NCBI GenBank assembly: GCA_021740585.1
Contig: JAIOZM010000026.1
Location: 1 to 48,604 of the forward strand
Reading direction: 5' to 3'
From: Bacteroidales bacterium
GTDB taxonomy: Bacteria > Bacteroidota > Bacteroidia > Bacteroidales > GCA-2748055
DNA length: 48,604 nt
In this document: positions 1 through 7,817 of the stretch, in pieces
Layout of the letters: every line of letters begins with the position of its first letter
How positions within the stretch are numbered: the first letter of the stretch is position 1
Translations under genes and position numbers: made by a program
Notes under the pieces: generated by a model
What the model saw: the letters and a program-made list of their open reading frames with translations, nothing else
Databases searched by the model: none
Told to the model about the DNA's origin: nothing

Positions 1-37
1 TAAAATAAGATTAGAATAATGAGCTATAAATAACAAG

Positions 38-1153
38 ATGAGAACTATATTAAATATTATTCAGAAAGAATTCATCCAAATATTCAGGAATAAAACCATT
101 CTTCCTATCATTTTTATTGCTCCTATTATTCAGATGGTAATTTTAGTGTTCGCAGCAACATTCGAAATGAAGGAAATTAAGTTTTCTGTGGTAGATATGG
201 ACATGTCGCCAATATCGCGAAGATTGAGCTCTGCATATAATGCTTCTCCTTTTTATGCATACAAGGGTCATGAATTCAATATGCAAAAAGCTGAAGATAA
301 GTTGCGCTCTGAAGAAATTGATATGATTCTTTCCATCCCTGCCCATTTCGAAGAAAATCTGATCAGAGAAGATGCTGGCTCGGTGCAATTTCTTATTAAT
401 GCAGTAAATTCATCAAAAGCCAGTCTGATAAATGCTTACAGCTCTGCTATTCTTATGGATGTGAATAAGAAAATAAGAATGGAGATTCTTGGACTGAATC
501 CAGGCGATTTCAAGACCATAAATATTAACACAAGCTTCTGGTATAATCCCGAATTAAATTATAAAATTTATATGCTCCCCGGGATTCTGGTTATTCTGGT
601 AACCCTTATCGGGATGTTCCTTGCAGCTCTCAATCTGGTAAGAGAAAAGGAATTAGGAACGGCTGAACAAATAAATGTTACTCCCATTGGAAAATTTCAA
701 TTTATTTTGGGAAAACTTTTTCCATTCTGGATTATCGCATTATTCGAGCTGGCTTTCGGACTAATTATTGGAAAAATATTCTTTCATCTGCCGACCTTAG
801 GAAATATTGGATTGCTTTTTGCATTTGCCGGATTATATTTAATTGTAGTACTGGGGATTGGACTATTTCTTTCTACTTTGTCCTCCAACCAACAACAAGT
901 AATGTTTATGGCCTTTTTCTTTATGCTAACATTTATCCTGATGTCTGGAATCTTTACTCCTGTAGAATCTATGCCCAACTGGGCACAAAAAGTAAACATC
1001 GTTAATCCATTTGCCTACTTCATGAAGGTAATACGGATGATTCTGCTGAAAGGCTCAGGATTTAAGGATATACAACATGAAATTATATCCATGTCGGTGT
1101 ATGCCATTGGGATAATAAGTTTAGCCTCCTGGAGGTACAAGAAGGTTAGCTAG
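38..1153 (+). CDS. ABC-2 type transporter permease
   Basis: This 371-residue inner-membrane protein has the ABC-2 permease layout. One hydrophobic segment lies near residues 21-40, followed by a roughly 130-residue soluble extracytoplasmic domain. Five or so membrane helices fill residues 178-365. The conserved ABC-2 patch GTAEQINVTPI sits in the first cytoplasmic loop, and MSGIFTPVESMPNWAQ precedes the last helices, as in YhhJ/YbhR-type drug or polymer exporters. The ATPase and a membrane-fusion protein would be expected upstream, outside the window. The gene starts only 37 bases in, so it is probably the distal gene of an operon. The family is clear; the substrate cannot be told. Confidence 0.85.
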   Translation: MRTILNIIQKEFIQIFRNKTILPIIFIAPIIQMVILVFAATFEMKEIKFSVVDMDMSPISRRLSSAYNASPFYAYKGHEFNMQKAEDKLRSEEIDMILSIPAHFEENLIREDAGSVQFLINAVNSSKASLINAYSSAILMDVNKKIRMEILGLNPGDFKTININTSFWYNPELNYKIYMLPGILVILVTLIGMFLAALNLVREKELGTAEQINVTPIGKFQFILGKLFPFWIIALFELAFGLIIGKIFFHLPTLGNIGLLFAFAGLYLIVVLGIGLFLSTLSSNQQQVMFMAFFFMLTFILMSGIFTPVESMPNWAQKVNIVNPFAYFMKVIRMILLKGSGFKDIQHEIISMSVYAIGIISLASWRYKKVS

Positions 1154-1338
1154 GAGCAGGGCTGGATATCCTTTATTGGAAAAGGAAAGCCGGAATCTCT
1201 TAAATTTGATCTAACCGGACTTTTGTCCCGAATAATTGATCTCGAACACCGAATGGTGTGCAGTGTTGGTAAAAGTGAAATTTATATTTATAGTTGAAAA
1301 TACCACTATGATAAAAAACAGAAGTTTAAATTAATATA

Positions 1339-2187
1339 ATGGATTTAAAGACTAACAAACAAATACTAATTAAAAAGGCTTCGGGCGAAGAAGAAATATT
1401 TTCACCTGAAAAACTTAAACGTTCCTTGATAAATGCAGGAGCACAGGAGGAAACAGTAAAAAAAATAGTCGCAGATGTTGAACAGTGGATAAGTCCGGGA
1501 ATCCCAACCAGAAAAATATACTCCCGGGCTTTCTCATTGTTACGAAGGGAAAAAACCTGTTCCTCCTTACGATACAGACTAAAGCAAGCCATTCTAGAAC
1601 TTGGTCCAACCGGATATCCATTTGAGGTTTTAACAGGACAATTATTTCAGCACATGGGATTCGAAACCGAAGTTGGTCTTATTTTGGAAGGTAAATGCGT
1701 AACTCACGAAATGGACGTAATTGCGACAAAAGATTCCAGTCAGCACCTTGTAGAATGCAAATATCATAAAGATCAGGGTAAGCATGTAAGCATTCAGGTT
1801 CCCTTGTATGTGCGTTCACGTGTTGATGATATTATTGCCAAACGACAGGAAATGGCAGAATTTAAAAATTTTACTTTCACAGCATGGGTGATTACGAATA
1901 CCCGTTTCTCTGACGACTCTGTTCAATATAGTAATTGCAGGGGTTTGAAGCTCCTGGCCTGGAACTATCCTCCGGGTAACGGTCTGAAGGAAAATATTGA
2001 AAAGTTCAAAATATATCCGGTTACAGTGCTCCGGAATCTTAATATTAAAGAGAAACAGTTTTTATTGGAACACAATATCGTAACCTGTTCGCAATTATCA
2101 GAGAATTTTGATACACTAAGGGCATCAGGAATCAATAAAGCCAAATTCAACAATCTTAAAAAAGAATTGGCTGATATATTAAACTGA
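1339..2187 (+). CDS. ATP-cone domain fused to Mrr-like PD-(D/E)XK nuclease
   Basis: The 282-residue protein has three parts. Residues about 8-90 resemble an ATP-cone, the nucleotide-sensing domain of ribonucleotide reductases and NrdR (IKKASGEEEIFSPEKLKRSL...). Residues about 95-200 look like a restriction-endonuclease-fold domain with the catalytic set D126 and E139-C-K141 (HEMDVIA ... LVECKYHK). The C-terminal 60 residues look helical and may form a helix-hairpin-helix DNA-binding unit. It stands alone, with 185 bases of gene-free DNA upstream, and no methylase is nearby, so a classical restriction system is unlikely. A nucleotide-gated DNA repair or defence nuclease is an inference. The domain calls rest on motif reading, not a profile search. 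Confidence 0.7.
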   Translation: MDLKTNKQILIKKASGEEEIFSPEKLKRSLINAGAQEETVKKIVADVEQWISPGIPTRKIYSRAFSLLRREKTCSSLRYRLKQAILELGPTGYPFEVLTGQLFQHMGFETEVGLILEGKCVTHEMDVIATKDSSQHLVECKYHKDQGKHVSIQVPLYVRSRVDDIIAKRQEMAEFKNFTFTAWVITNTRFSDDSVQYSNCRGLKLLAWNYPPGNGLKENIEKFKIYPVTVLRNLNIKEKQFLLEHNIVTCSQLSENFDTLRASGINKAKFNNLKKELADILN

Positions 2188-2246
2188 AATCTTTTCAATA
2201 AAATTATTGTTGTTTCTTAAAATTATTATTCCACAAAATAAAAGCG

Positions 2247-2254
2247 TATCTTTG
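2247..2254 (+). promoter_or_regulatory. Candidate -7 element (TAtcTTTG) for the cold-shock gene
   Basis: TATCTTTG fits the Bacteroidota -7 consensus TAnnTTTG. No good -33 TTTG is visible at the right distance. It would give a 5' leader of about 85 bases, long enough to fold, which is common for cold-shock mRNAs. Confidence 0.4.
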
Positions 2255-2344
2255 ACAAAATTGTATTTATAAGGAATCTTATTAAAGTTCATTTTTAAAC
2301 CAATTTCAATTCATTTAACCAAATTAAAAAGTAAAAACTAATTT

Positions 2345-2797
2345 ATGGGTAGATCTCAGGAAACTTTCAACAAGAAGGAAGTAAGGAATAAAAAAGAGAA
2401 AAAGAGAAAAGACAAAGAAAAGAAAAAACTGGCTCGGAAAGAGGGCGAGAAGAGTAGTAGCCTTGACGATATGATTGCTTATGTTGATGAGAACGGGAGA
2501 TTAACAGATACCCCACCTGATCCCTCAAAGAAAAAGGAATTTAAAATTGAAGATATTGAATTTAGCGTTCCAAAAAGTGATGACAGCAATAAAATGGATC
2601 CTAACAGAAAAGGCATTGTGAGCTTTTTCAACGATTCAAAAGGATTTGGTTTTATCAAAGACTCAGAAACACAGGAAAGCGTTTTTGTGCACGTAAATAA
2701 TTGTCTGGAAGATATCAAGGAAAATAACGTGGTTAGTTTTGAAGTTGAAATGGGACAAAAAGGCCCTACAGCCGTAAAAGTTAAAGTGGTTAGATAA
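2345..2797 (+). CDS. Cold-shock-domain protein with lysine-rich N-terminal extension
   Basis: The last 65 of 150 residues form a cold-shock (OB-fold) domain. It begins at GIVSFFNDSKGFGFI and carries RNP1 (KGFGFI) and RNP2 (VFVHV), the single-strand nucleic-acid binding motifs. The first 35 residues are almost pure K/E/R (KKEKKRKDKEKKK), and an acidic linker follows. Classical Csp proteins are about 65-70 residues, so this is an extended form; such forms are frequent in Bacteroidota. An RNA chaperone role is inferred from the domain. The gene is probably monocistronic, with a candidate promoter upstream and a strong hairpin terminator downstream. Confidence 0.85.
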   Translation: MGRSQETFNKKEVRNKKEKKRKDKEKKKLARKEGEKSSSLDDMIAYVDENGRLTDTPPDPSKKKEFKIEDIEFSVPKSDDSNKMDPNRKGIVSFFNDSKGFGFIKDSETQESVFVHVNNCLEDIKENNVVSFEVEMGQKGPTAVKVKVVR

Positions 2798-2840
2798 AAT
2801 AAGCGTTTTTCAGGAAAAGGATATTTTTTCAATAATATTT

Positions 2841-2882
2841 AAAAGTTTCTTAAGATCTATTAAGGTTTTGGGGAACTTTTTT
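2841..2882 (+). terminator. Rho-independent terminator of the cold-shock gene
   Basis: AAAAGTTTC at 2841-2849 pairs with GGAACTTTT at 2872-2880 (one G-U pair), and the T-run of the transcript continues to 2882. The loop carries a small TTAA/TTAA inner stem. It lies 43 bases after the stop codon. Confidence 0.6.
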
Positions 2883-2965
2883 AGTTTTCAGGCAGACCAT
2901 TTTATTCAGTCATTTCCCTAAAACGAATTAAAGGTCGTTTTTCTATATTTGGAATTTTACTGGAG

Positions 2966-3005
2966 AAAAACAGGTCAGCTTTAGAAATCAAATACCTGTT
3001 TTTTT
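2966..3005. terminator. Bidirectional terminator between convergent genes
   Basis: AAAAACAGGT (2966-2975) pairs with ACCTGTTTTT (2994-3003) around an 18-base loop. The T-rich arm on each strand makes it usable from both sides. It lies 4 bases before the stop codon of the leftward cvfB-like gene. Confidence 0.55.
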
Positions 3006-3008
3006 ATA

Positions 3009-3857
3009 TCAACTTTTTCCTTCTTGAATCAATCTGATTCCCTCAGCTTCAATAATTATCTTTTTTTGCTTGTAGAGATTCCCTATCGACTTCTTAAAAG
3101 CTTTCTTACTCATTCCAAAATAGCTGGATATTTCCTCGGGGCTACTCTTATCAGTCAGCTGCAGAAAGCCATTATTATTTTTTAATGAATCAAGGATTAA
3201 ATCGGTATTTATGTCTATTGACTTCTCAAAACCAATAGCTTGCAATGAAATATCAATCTTATTGTCCTCGCGAATTTTCTTTACATATCCTTTGAGTTTA
3301 TCTCCAATATTAAGCTCTCTGAAAATTTCATTCTGAAATATCAATCCCTTGTGCTTATTGTTTACGATAACACTGAAGCCCAAATCAGTTTTTTGCATTA
3401 CCATCAGATCTACTTCCTCACCCTCAGTTACTGTAAGGGCAACATTCTGTAAATAATTATCGAGACGGTTGCTGGCAAAAAGACGGTCGGTTTCAATATC
3501 TATATCCAGATAAACAATATACCATCTGCCTTCTTCCATTTTTAATCGCTGCTCACTAAAAGGTACCATCAGCTCCTTTTCCAATCCCCAATCCATAAAA
3601 GCTCCAACACTTTCTACAGATGAAACTTTCAGGAAGGCAAATTCATCAAGATGAATTTTGGGTATTATATTGGTCGCGATTTTCCGCTCGTCGTAATCGA
3701 GATAAACAAATACTCTTATTATATCCTCTAACTCATATTCTTCCGGACAATATTTATTCGGAAGCAGAACATCTTCGCCGCTTTCGTCACCCAGATATAA
3801 ACCAACACTGGTATGTCGCAAAATACGCAGATCGTTATATTTTCCTATCTCTATCAT
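3009..3857 (-). CDS. CvfB-like S1-domain RNA-binding protein
   Basis: This 282-residue cytoplasmic protein matches the CvfB/YitL family in length and order. It has repeated S1-like OB-fold segments (VSSVESVGAFMDWGLEKELMVP near residues 75-100, and a later MQKTDLGFSVIVNNKHKGLI segment). A C-terminal winged-helix stretch follows (SPEEISSYFGMSKKAFKKSIGNLYKQ). Relatives bind RNA and affect post-transcriptional regulation and virulence-factor output in staphylococci; the role here is unknown. It follows tlpA by 6 bases and is certainly co-transcribed with it. Confidence 0.85.
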   Translation of the reverse strand: MIEIGKYNDLRILRHTSVGLYLGDESGEDVLLPNKYCPEEYELEDIIRVFVYLDYDERKIATNIIPKIHLDEFAFLKVSSVESVGAFMDWGLEKELMVPFSEQRLKMEEGRWYIVYLDIDIETDRLFASNRLDNYLQNVALTVTEGEEVDLMVMQKTDLGFSVIVNNKHKGLIFQNEIFRELNIGDKLKGYVKKIREDNKIDISLQAIGFEKSIDINTDLILDSLKNNNGFLQLTDKSSPEEISSYFGMSKKAFKKSIGNLYKQKKIIIEAEGIRLIQEGKS

Positions 3858-3863
3858 AATTCC

Positions 3864-4469
3864 TTACTCAGCTAATAACTTATCCAATTCTTTTTTAAAA
3901 GCATCTGAATTCCAGTTTGCTGCGCCAGTTTTTGTAGATACAATTTGCCCATCTTTTGCTATCAGAAAAGTGGTAGGAATAGATCTTACCTGAAAATTTG
4001 GTGTTGCTTCTGTGCGCTGTATGTACACCGGCAAATTATAATTATAATCGCTAAGATATTGATTAATAACATCCAATTTATCAGAAGTCACCAGAAGCAT
4101 GACGATACGATCGCCGTGTGAATCATAAAGTTTCTGCAATGAAGGCATTTCAGCACGGCAGGGCGGACACCAGGTTGCCCAGAAATTTAAAAGAATGACT
4201 TCCCCTTTCAGATCAGATATTGAAACATTATTTCCTTCCATATCCATGAATGCCATCTGATAATCTGCCTCAGCAAGTCGTGGTACAGATGCCTCCGTTT
4301 TTACATTAGGCTTTCGCATGGTAGCCTTTATAAGTGCCGTGGAAAGGGGCTTTCGTGTTGCCGGTATGATCATTAAAATGATAAACAAATAAAAAAAGAC
4401 ATCGCTGCCGATTTTCCATTTTGAGCTATTTTGAAGATATGCCTTAAATTTATTCTTTAATTTTTCCAT
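3864..4469 (-). CDS. TlpA/ResA-like membrane-anchored thioredoxin
   Basis: A 201-residue protein with one N-terminal membrane anchor (about residues 20-42) and a periplasmic thioredoxin-fold domain. The active site is WCPPC within FWATWCPPCRAEMPSL, and the cis-proline segment SIPTTFLIAKDG is present. TlpA/ResA proteins reduce disulfides, often during cytochrome c maturation or oxidative-stress defence. No cytochrome genes lie next to it, so the partner is unknown. It sits between comB and the CvfB-like gene in the leftward group. Confidence 0.88.
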   Translation of the reverse strand: MEKLKNKFKAYLQNSSKWKIGSDVFFYLFIILMIIPATRKPLSTALIKATMRKPNVKTEASVPRLAEADYQMAFMDMEGNNVSISDLKGEVILLNFWATWCPPCRAEMPSLQKLYDSHGDRIVMLLVTSDKLDVINQYLSDYNYNLPVYIQRTEATPNFQVRSIPTTFLIAKDGQIVSTKTGAANWNSDAFKKELDKLLAE

Positions 4470-4513
4470 AATCTAAATTGAAATTCAAATTCTTTTAATC
4501 CAATAATTTCCGT

Positions 4514-4615
4514 CATTAAGCTATTCCAGTAATTGAGCTATTTCGTTCATTAAGCTATTTCCGATATTGAGTTATTTCGTTCATTTAGCAATTTCAGTCA
4601 TTGAGCTATTTCGGT
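4514..4615. repeat. Six-copy 17-bp tandem repeat
   Basis: Six successive 17-base units follow the pattern CATTGAGCTATTTCGKT with several substitutions per copy. They run straight into a CATTGAGCGAAGTCGAAATGCC unit at 4616. That unit is also found near 16714, so the tandem array looks like a local expansion of the interspersed repeat. Confidence 0.8.
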
Positions 4616-4646
4616 CATTGAGCGAAGTCGAAATGCCGAAATGCCA
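4605..4646. repeat. CATTGAGCGAAGTCGAAATGCC interspersed repeat
   Basis: About 40 bases around TTTCGGTCATTGAGCG are nearly identical to 16704-16745, differing mainly at GAAG/GGAG. TTTCGG and CCGAAA at the ends can pair. It lies just downstream of the comB stop codon. Confidence 0.75.
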
Positions 4647-4653
4647 AAATAAC

Positions 4654-5355
4654 CTACTCCTCCTTAACCATAATCTCCTTTTCCAACCACATTACCCCGC
4701 CACTATTAACTGCCTTCAGTACAAAATTAAAGCGATTCAGATACATACATAATTCATAATCCTTCGAAGGAGCGTAACTTTGATTCTCCTCTTCAAAAAA
4801 CCGCTTTCCACTGGTATTGCGAATTATATGACGCATTTCCTTAAAATCGCTGTATTTCCCTACCAGTTCGTTTTTAATATATTCCGCGCAAAATGTATCT
4901 TCTTCTGTTGGGTGAAGAGTGGAGTAGCCCATACAGACAAGACTTACATTTCTCGGACTATTCCTTTTTATATAACTCACAATAGCTCCCGCATTCACAA
5001 AGGATCCTGTGAGTACTTCGCTCGCATTCACTGCATTTACCAATCCCTGAGTACCGGCACTGGTGGTATGAATCAGGGTTTTACCTTTTAAGTCGGCTTT
5101 TAGAATCTGAGAAGGACTGTTCCCGAAATCAAATCCCTCTACCATTTTTTCATTTCTTTCTCCTACCAATAAAAAATCCGGATTTTCTTCTTTCAATTTC
5201 CAGGCTTTTTCCAAATTCCCAACCGGATAAATTCTTTCAACACCAGCCCCAAAGGCATAGGCAGCCACAGAAAAAGCTCTGAAAACATCAATGATTACGG
5301 TAAGACCGTTTGCTTTTTTTGCTCCATCCAGAAGCTGTAGGATTTGAATTTGCAT
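4654..5355 (-). CDS. comB: ComB-family 2-phosphosulfolactate phosphatase
   Basis: This 233-residue protein matches ComB in length and in the segments VIIDVFRAFS near the N-terminus, VGERN, GFDFGNSPS and HTTSAGTQG. ComB removes phosphate from 2-phosphosulfolactate in methanogen coenzyme M synthesis. Bacterial members are widespread where coenzyme M is absent, so the substrate here is uncertain. It is the first gene of the leftward group, with a TAnnTTTG element about 18 bases before its start. Confidence 0.8.
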   Translation of the reverse strand: MQIQILQLLDGAKKANGLTVIIDVFRAFSVAAYAFGAGVERIYPVGNLEKAWKLKEENPDFLLVGERNEKMVEGFDFGNSPSQILKADLKGKTLIHTTSAGTQGLVNAVNASEVLTGSFVNAGAIVSYIKRNSPRNVSLVCMGYSTLHPTEEDTFCAEYIKNELVGKYSDFKEMRHIIRNTSGKRFFEEENQSYAPSKDYELCMYLNRFNFVLKAVNSGGVMWLEKEIMVKEE

Positions 5356-5372
5356 ACAATTCGTTTGGTTTA

Positions 5373-5380
5373 CAAAAGTA
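5373..5380 (-). promoter_or_regulatory. Candidate -7 element (TActTTTG) for comB
   Basis: On the minus strand TACTTTTG matches TAnnTTTG, 18 bases before the comB ATG. The -33 box is poor. Confidence 0.4.
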
Positions 5381-5628
5381 GGTAAAAAGATTCATTAATG
5401 ATTGGATTTCATTTGAGCTTTGATGTTTTACTACAGTTTCCCGGCTAACTAAAAAAATATAAGCAAAATTTAAATGCTTTCTGCAACACAAAACAATCTG
5501 CAAAACATTAGTATATATTTTACTTTTTCTTTTTTATCCTGTACCTTTAAAATTATCAAAAAAATCAATTGGATGTTCCCGAAAGGACAAATTAGAATAC
5601 TTTCAGAATTAATAAAAATATATTCATC

Positions 5629-7734
5629 ATGAAAAAATTATTTTTTCTAATAAGCTTTATTACTTTTTTAAGTAATGGACTTCTGGCAAACGGAGTAGTT
5701 CTTAACAAAGCACTGGCTGGTTCATACCTTACTTTACTTGAGTCTTCCGTTAGTGTAAGTATTGAGAATCAGGTTGCTATTACCCAAACAACACAAATTT
5801 TCAAAAATAACATTGGGGACTCACTAACTATCAAATATGCATTTCCCTTGCCCGAAGATGCCAGTGCAACCAATTTGCGTTATAAGATTAATGGGAAATG
5901 GTATACAGCTAATTTTGCACCTGTTCCTCAGGATACAACCACAGGAGGTTCAACGGGTGATTTCGATTATACATTAAATCAATACCTTGGGCCTAATCCT
6001 CTGTATTTTGAGATCGATCAGCAAATACGTATCGATTCCCTTATAATTGTTGAGTTAAGCTATGTTGAATTATTGAAATACAAGTTCGGGAAAGTCAATT
6101 ATAACTATCCTAATGATTACCATACAATTCAAACAGAAATCATTAACAAACAGGAAATTTATCTGGAGCTTATTTCTGAGAGAACCATTGAAACCATTGA
6201 ATTATTAAGTCATTCGGCAACAGAATCAGAGAATTCCGGTTCTCTGGCCAGCATAAGTTACATTGGATATGAACTTTCCGCAGATGCAGATTACAGAATT
6301 CAGTATAGCCTCAGTTTAAGCGAGTTGGGATTGTATTCCTTGTCGACTTACCTGCCCGACAGTATTCAGAAAGACGATTTCGGGAGAGGTTTTTTCTCCT
6401 TTATAGTGGAACCCGATCCCACCGAAAATACTGATGTAATAGAAAAAGTTTTCACCTTAATAATTGATAATTCAGGAAGTATGTCTGGCAATAAAATGGT
6501 TCAGGCAAGAGAAGCTGCAAAATTTATTGTTCAAAATTTAAATGAAGGAGACAAATTCAATGTCATTTCATTTTCAACAGAAGTTACCGGTTTTAGAAGC
6601 GGGCATGTAGATTATACTATCTCAAATCAGGATGCTGCTTTTAGCTATATTAATTCTTTAACGGCAAACGGTTCTACGAATATTTCAGGAGCCTTTGATG
6701 TGGCAATTCCTCAGTTTTCGGTTGCCGACGCATCCAAAGCAAATATAATAATCTTCTTTACCGATGGACAGCAAACAGCAGGAATTACTGATACTGATCA
6801 ATTAATCAGTCATATAAATAACCTCATTATTCAAAGTGAGAAACGAATATCCTTGTTTACTTTTGGTATTGGATCATCAACCAATGCGCGATTGCTTACC
6901 TCAATAGCCGATTCCAATAATGGATTATCGGAATTCCTTGCAAACAGTGAATTAGAATCGGTGATTACTGAATTCTATCTTATAATAAGGAATCCTGTTT
7001 TATTGAATACAGAGATTGAATTCTCTCCTTCAATAATAACTGAATACTATCCTGTAAGACTACCAAACTTATATAAAGGGCAACAATTGATACTCATTGG
7101 AAGATATAATGAACCATCTCTGTTAACAACAAAGCTTATCGGCAAGTCATTTACCAATAATATTGAATACAGCTATAACACAAATTTATCAGATTCTCTG
7201 AATACAAATTTGCAGTTCTTAACCAAAATATGGGCTAAAAGTAAAATAGATCATTTAATGGATCAATATTATTTAAACAGTAATAACCCAACTATTTCAG
7301 ACAGTATAAAAAATTCCATCATAAAATTGAGCTTGGATTATGGGGTTGTGAGTCCGTTTACAAGTTTTCAGGGTGGGGAAGAGGACAATGGATGGATCAG
7401 CGTCAATATTGAAAGAGATGCCTTTGAAACAGAAGAAATTAATTCTGATAAAATGTCGAATCAATACATCAGCATTGAGTCAATATATCCAAATCCTGCT
7501 CTAGACTTTGTTAGTATCATGCTGTCAACAAAAAATGAAACTAATGGAATCCTGTCGATAAAATTAATAAACACAAAAGGACAAATGGTTTATCAGCAAA
7601 ACAAGCTGGTAAATTCTAATTCCAAATATGAATTCAGTATCGATATTTTAAATATGGAGATTGAAAGTGGGGTCTATTATTTTACCTTCCAATTTAAAGG
7701 CGAAATGATTTCCTGTAAAATAGTTATAAATTAA
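5629..7734 (+). CDS. Secreted VIT/VWA-domain protein with type IX sorting tail
   Basis: A 701-residue exported protein. It has a signal peptide (residues 1-20), then a VIT (inter-alpha-trypsin inhibitor type) domain at about 25-160 with the typical YAFPLPEDASATNLRYKI start. A von Willebrand A domain occupies about 278-450 with MIDAS motif DNSGSMSG and later FFTDG. The last 80 residues form a type IX secretion/Por sorting domain (SIYPNPALDF ... SGVYYFTF). VIT-VWA proteins bind ligands through a divalent metal. Surface attachment or adhesion is an inference. The gene appears monocistronic. Confidence 0.88.
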   Translation: MKKLFFLISFITFLSNGLLANGVVLNKALAGSYLTLLESSVSVSIENQVAITQTTQIFKNNIGDSLTIKYAFPLPEDASATNLRYKINGKWYTANFAPVPQDTTTGGSTGDFDYTLNQYLGPNPLYFEIDQQIRIDSLIIVELSYVELLKYKFGKVNYNYPNDYHTIQTEIINKQEIYLELISERTIETIELLSHSATESENSGSLASISYIGYELSADADYRIQYSLSLSELGLYSLSTYLPDSIQKDDFGRGFFSFIVEPDPTENTDVIEKVFTLIIDNSGSMSGNKMVQAREAAKFIVQNLNEGDKFNVISFSTEVTGFRSGHVDYTISNQDAAFSYINSLTANGSTNISGAFDVAIPQFSVADASKANIIIFFTDGQQTAGITDTDQLISHINNLIIQSEKRISLFTFGIGSSTNARLLTSIADSNNGLSEFLANSELESVITEFYLIIRNPVLLNTEIEFSPSIITEYYPVRLPNLYKGQQLILIGRYNEPSLLTTKLIGKSFTNNIEYSYNTNLSDSLNTNLQFLTKIWAKSKIDHLMDQYYLNSNNPTISDSIKNSIIKLSLDYGVVSPFTSFQGGEEDNGWISVNIERDAFETEEINSDKMSNQYISIESIYPNPALDFVSIMLSTKNETNGILSIKLINTKGQMVYQQNKLVNSNSKYEFSIDILNMEIESGVYYFTFQFKGEMISCKIVIN

Positions 7735-7793
7735 CTGCTGTGGCTTTTCCCTTTTCTTAGTATATCAAAGGCTTAGGGCTCAGTATTTTTATT

Positions 7794-7801
7794 TATATTT
7801 G
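7794..7801 (+). promoter_or_regulatory. Candidate -7 element (TAtaTTTG) for the BrkB gene
   Basis: TATATTTG ends 16 bases before the ATG. The expected -33 TTTG is not convincing. Confidence 0.4.
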
Positions 7802-7817
7802 TGAAAAATCGGTATTT

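Noticed and set aside
1154..1338. Small inverted repeats (TCCTTT/AAAGGA) as a terminator of the ABC permease gene
   Set aside because: The stem is six base pairs and no T-run follows.
1339..2187. Restriction-modification system
   Set aside because: No methyltransferase or specificity gene is in the neighbourhood, and the ATP-cone domain points elsewhere.
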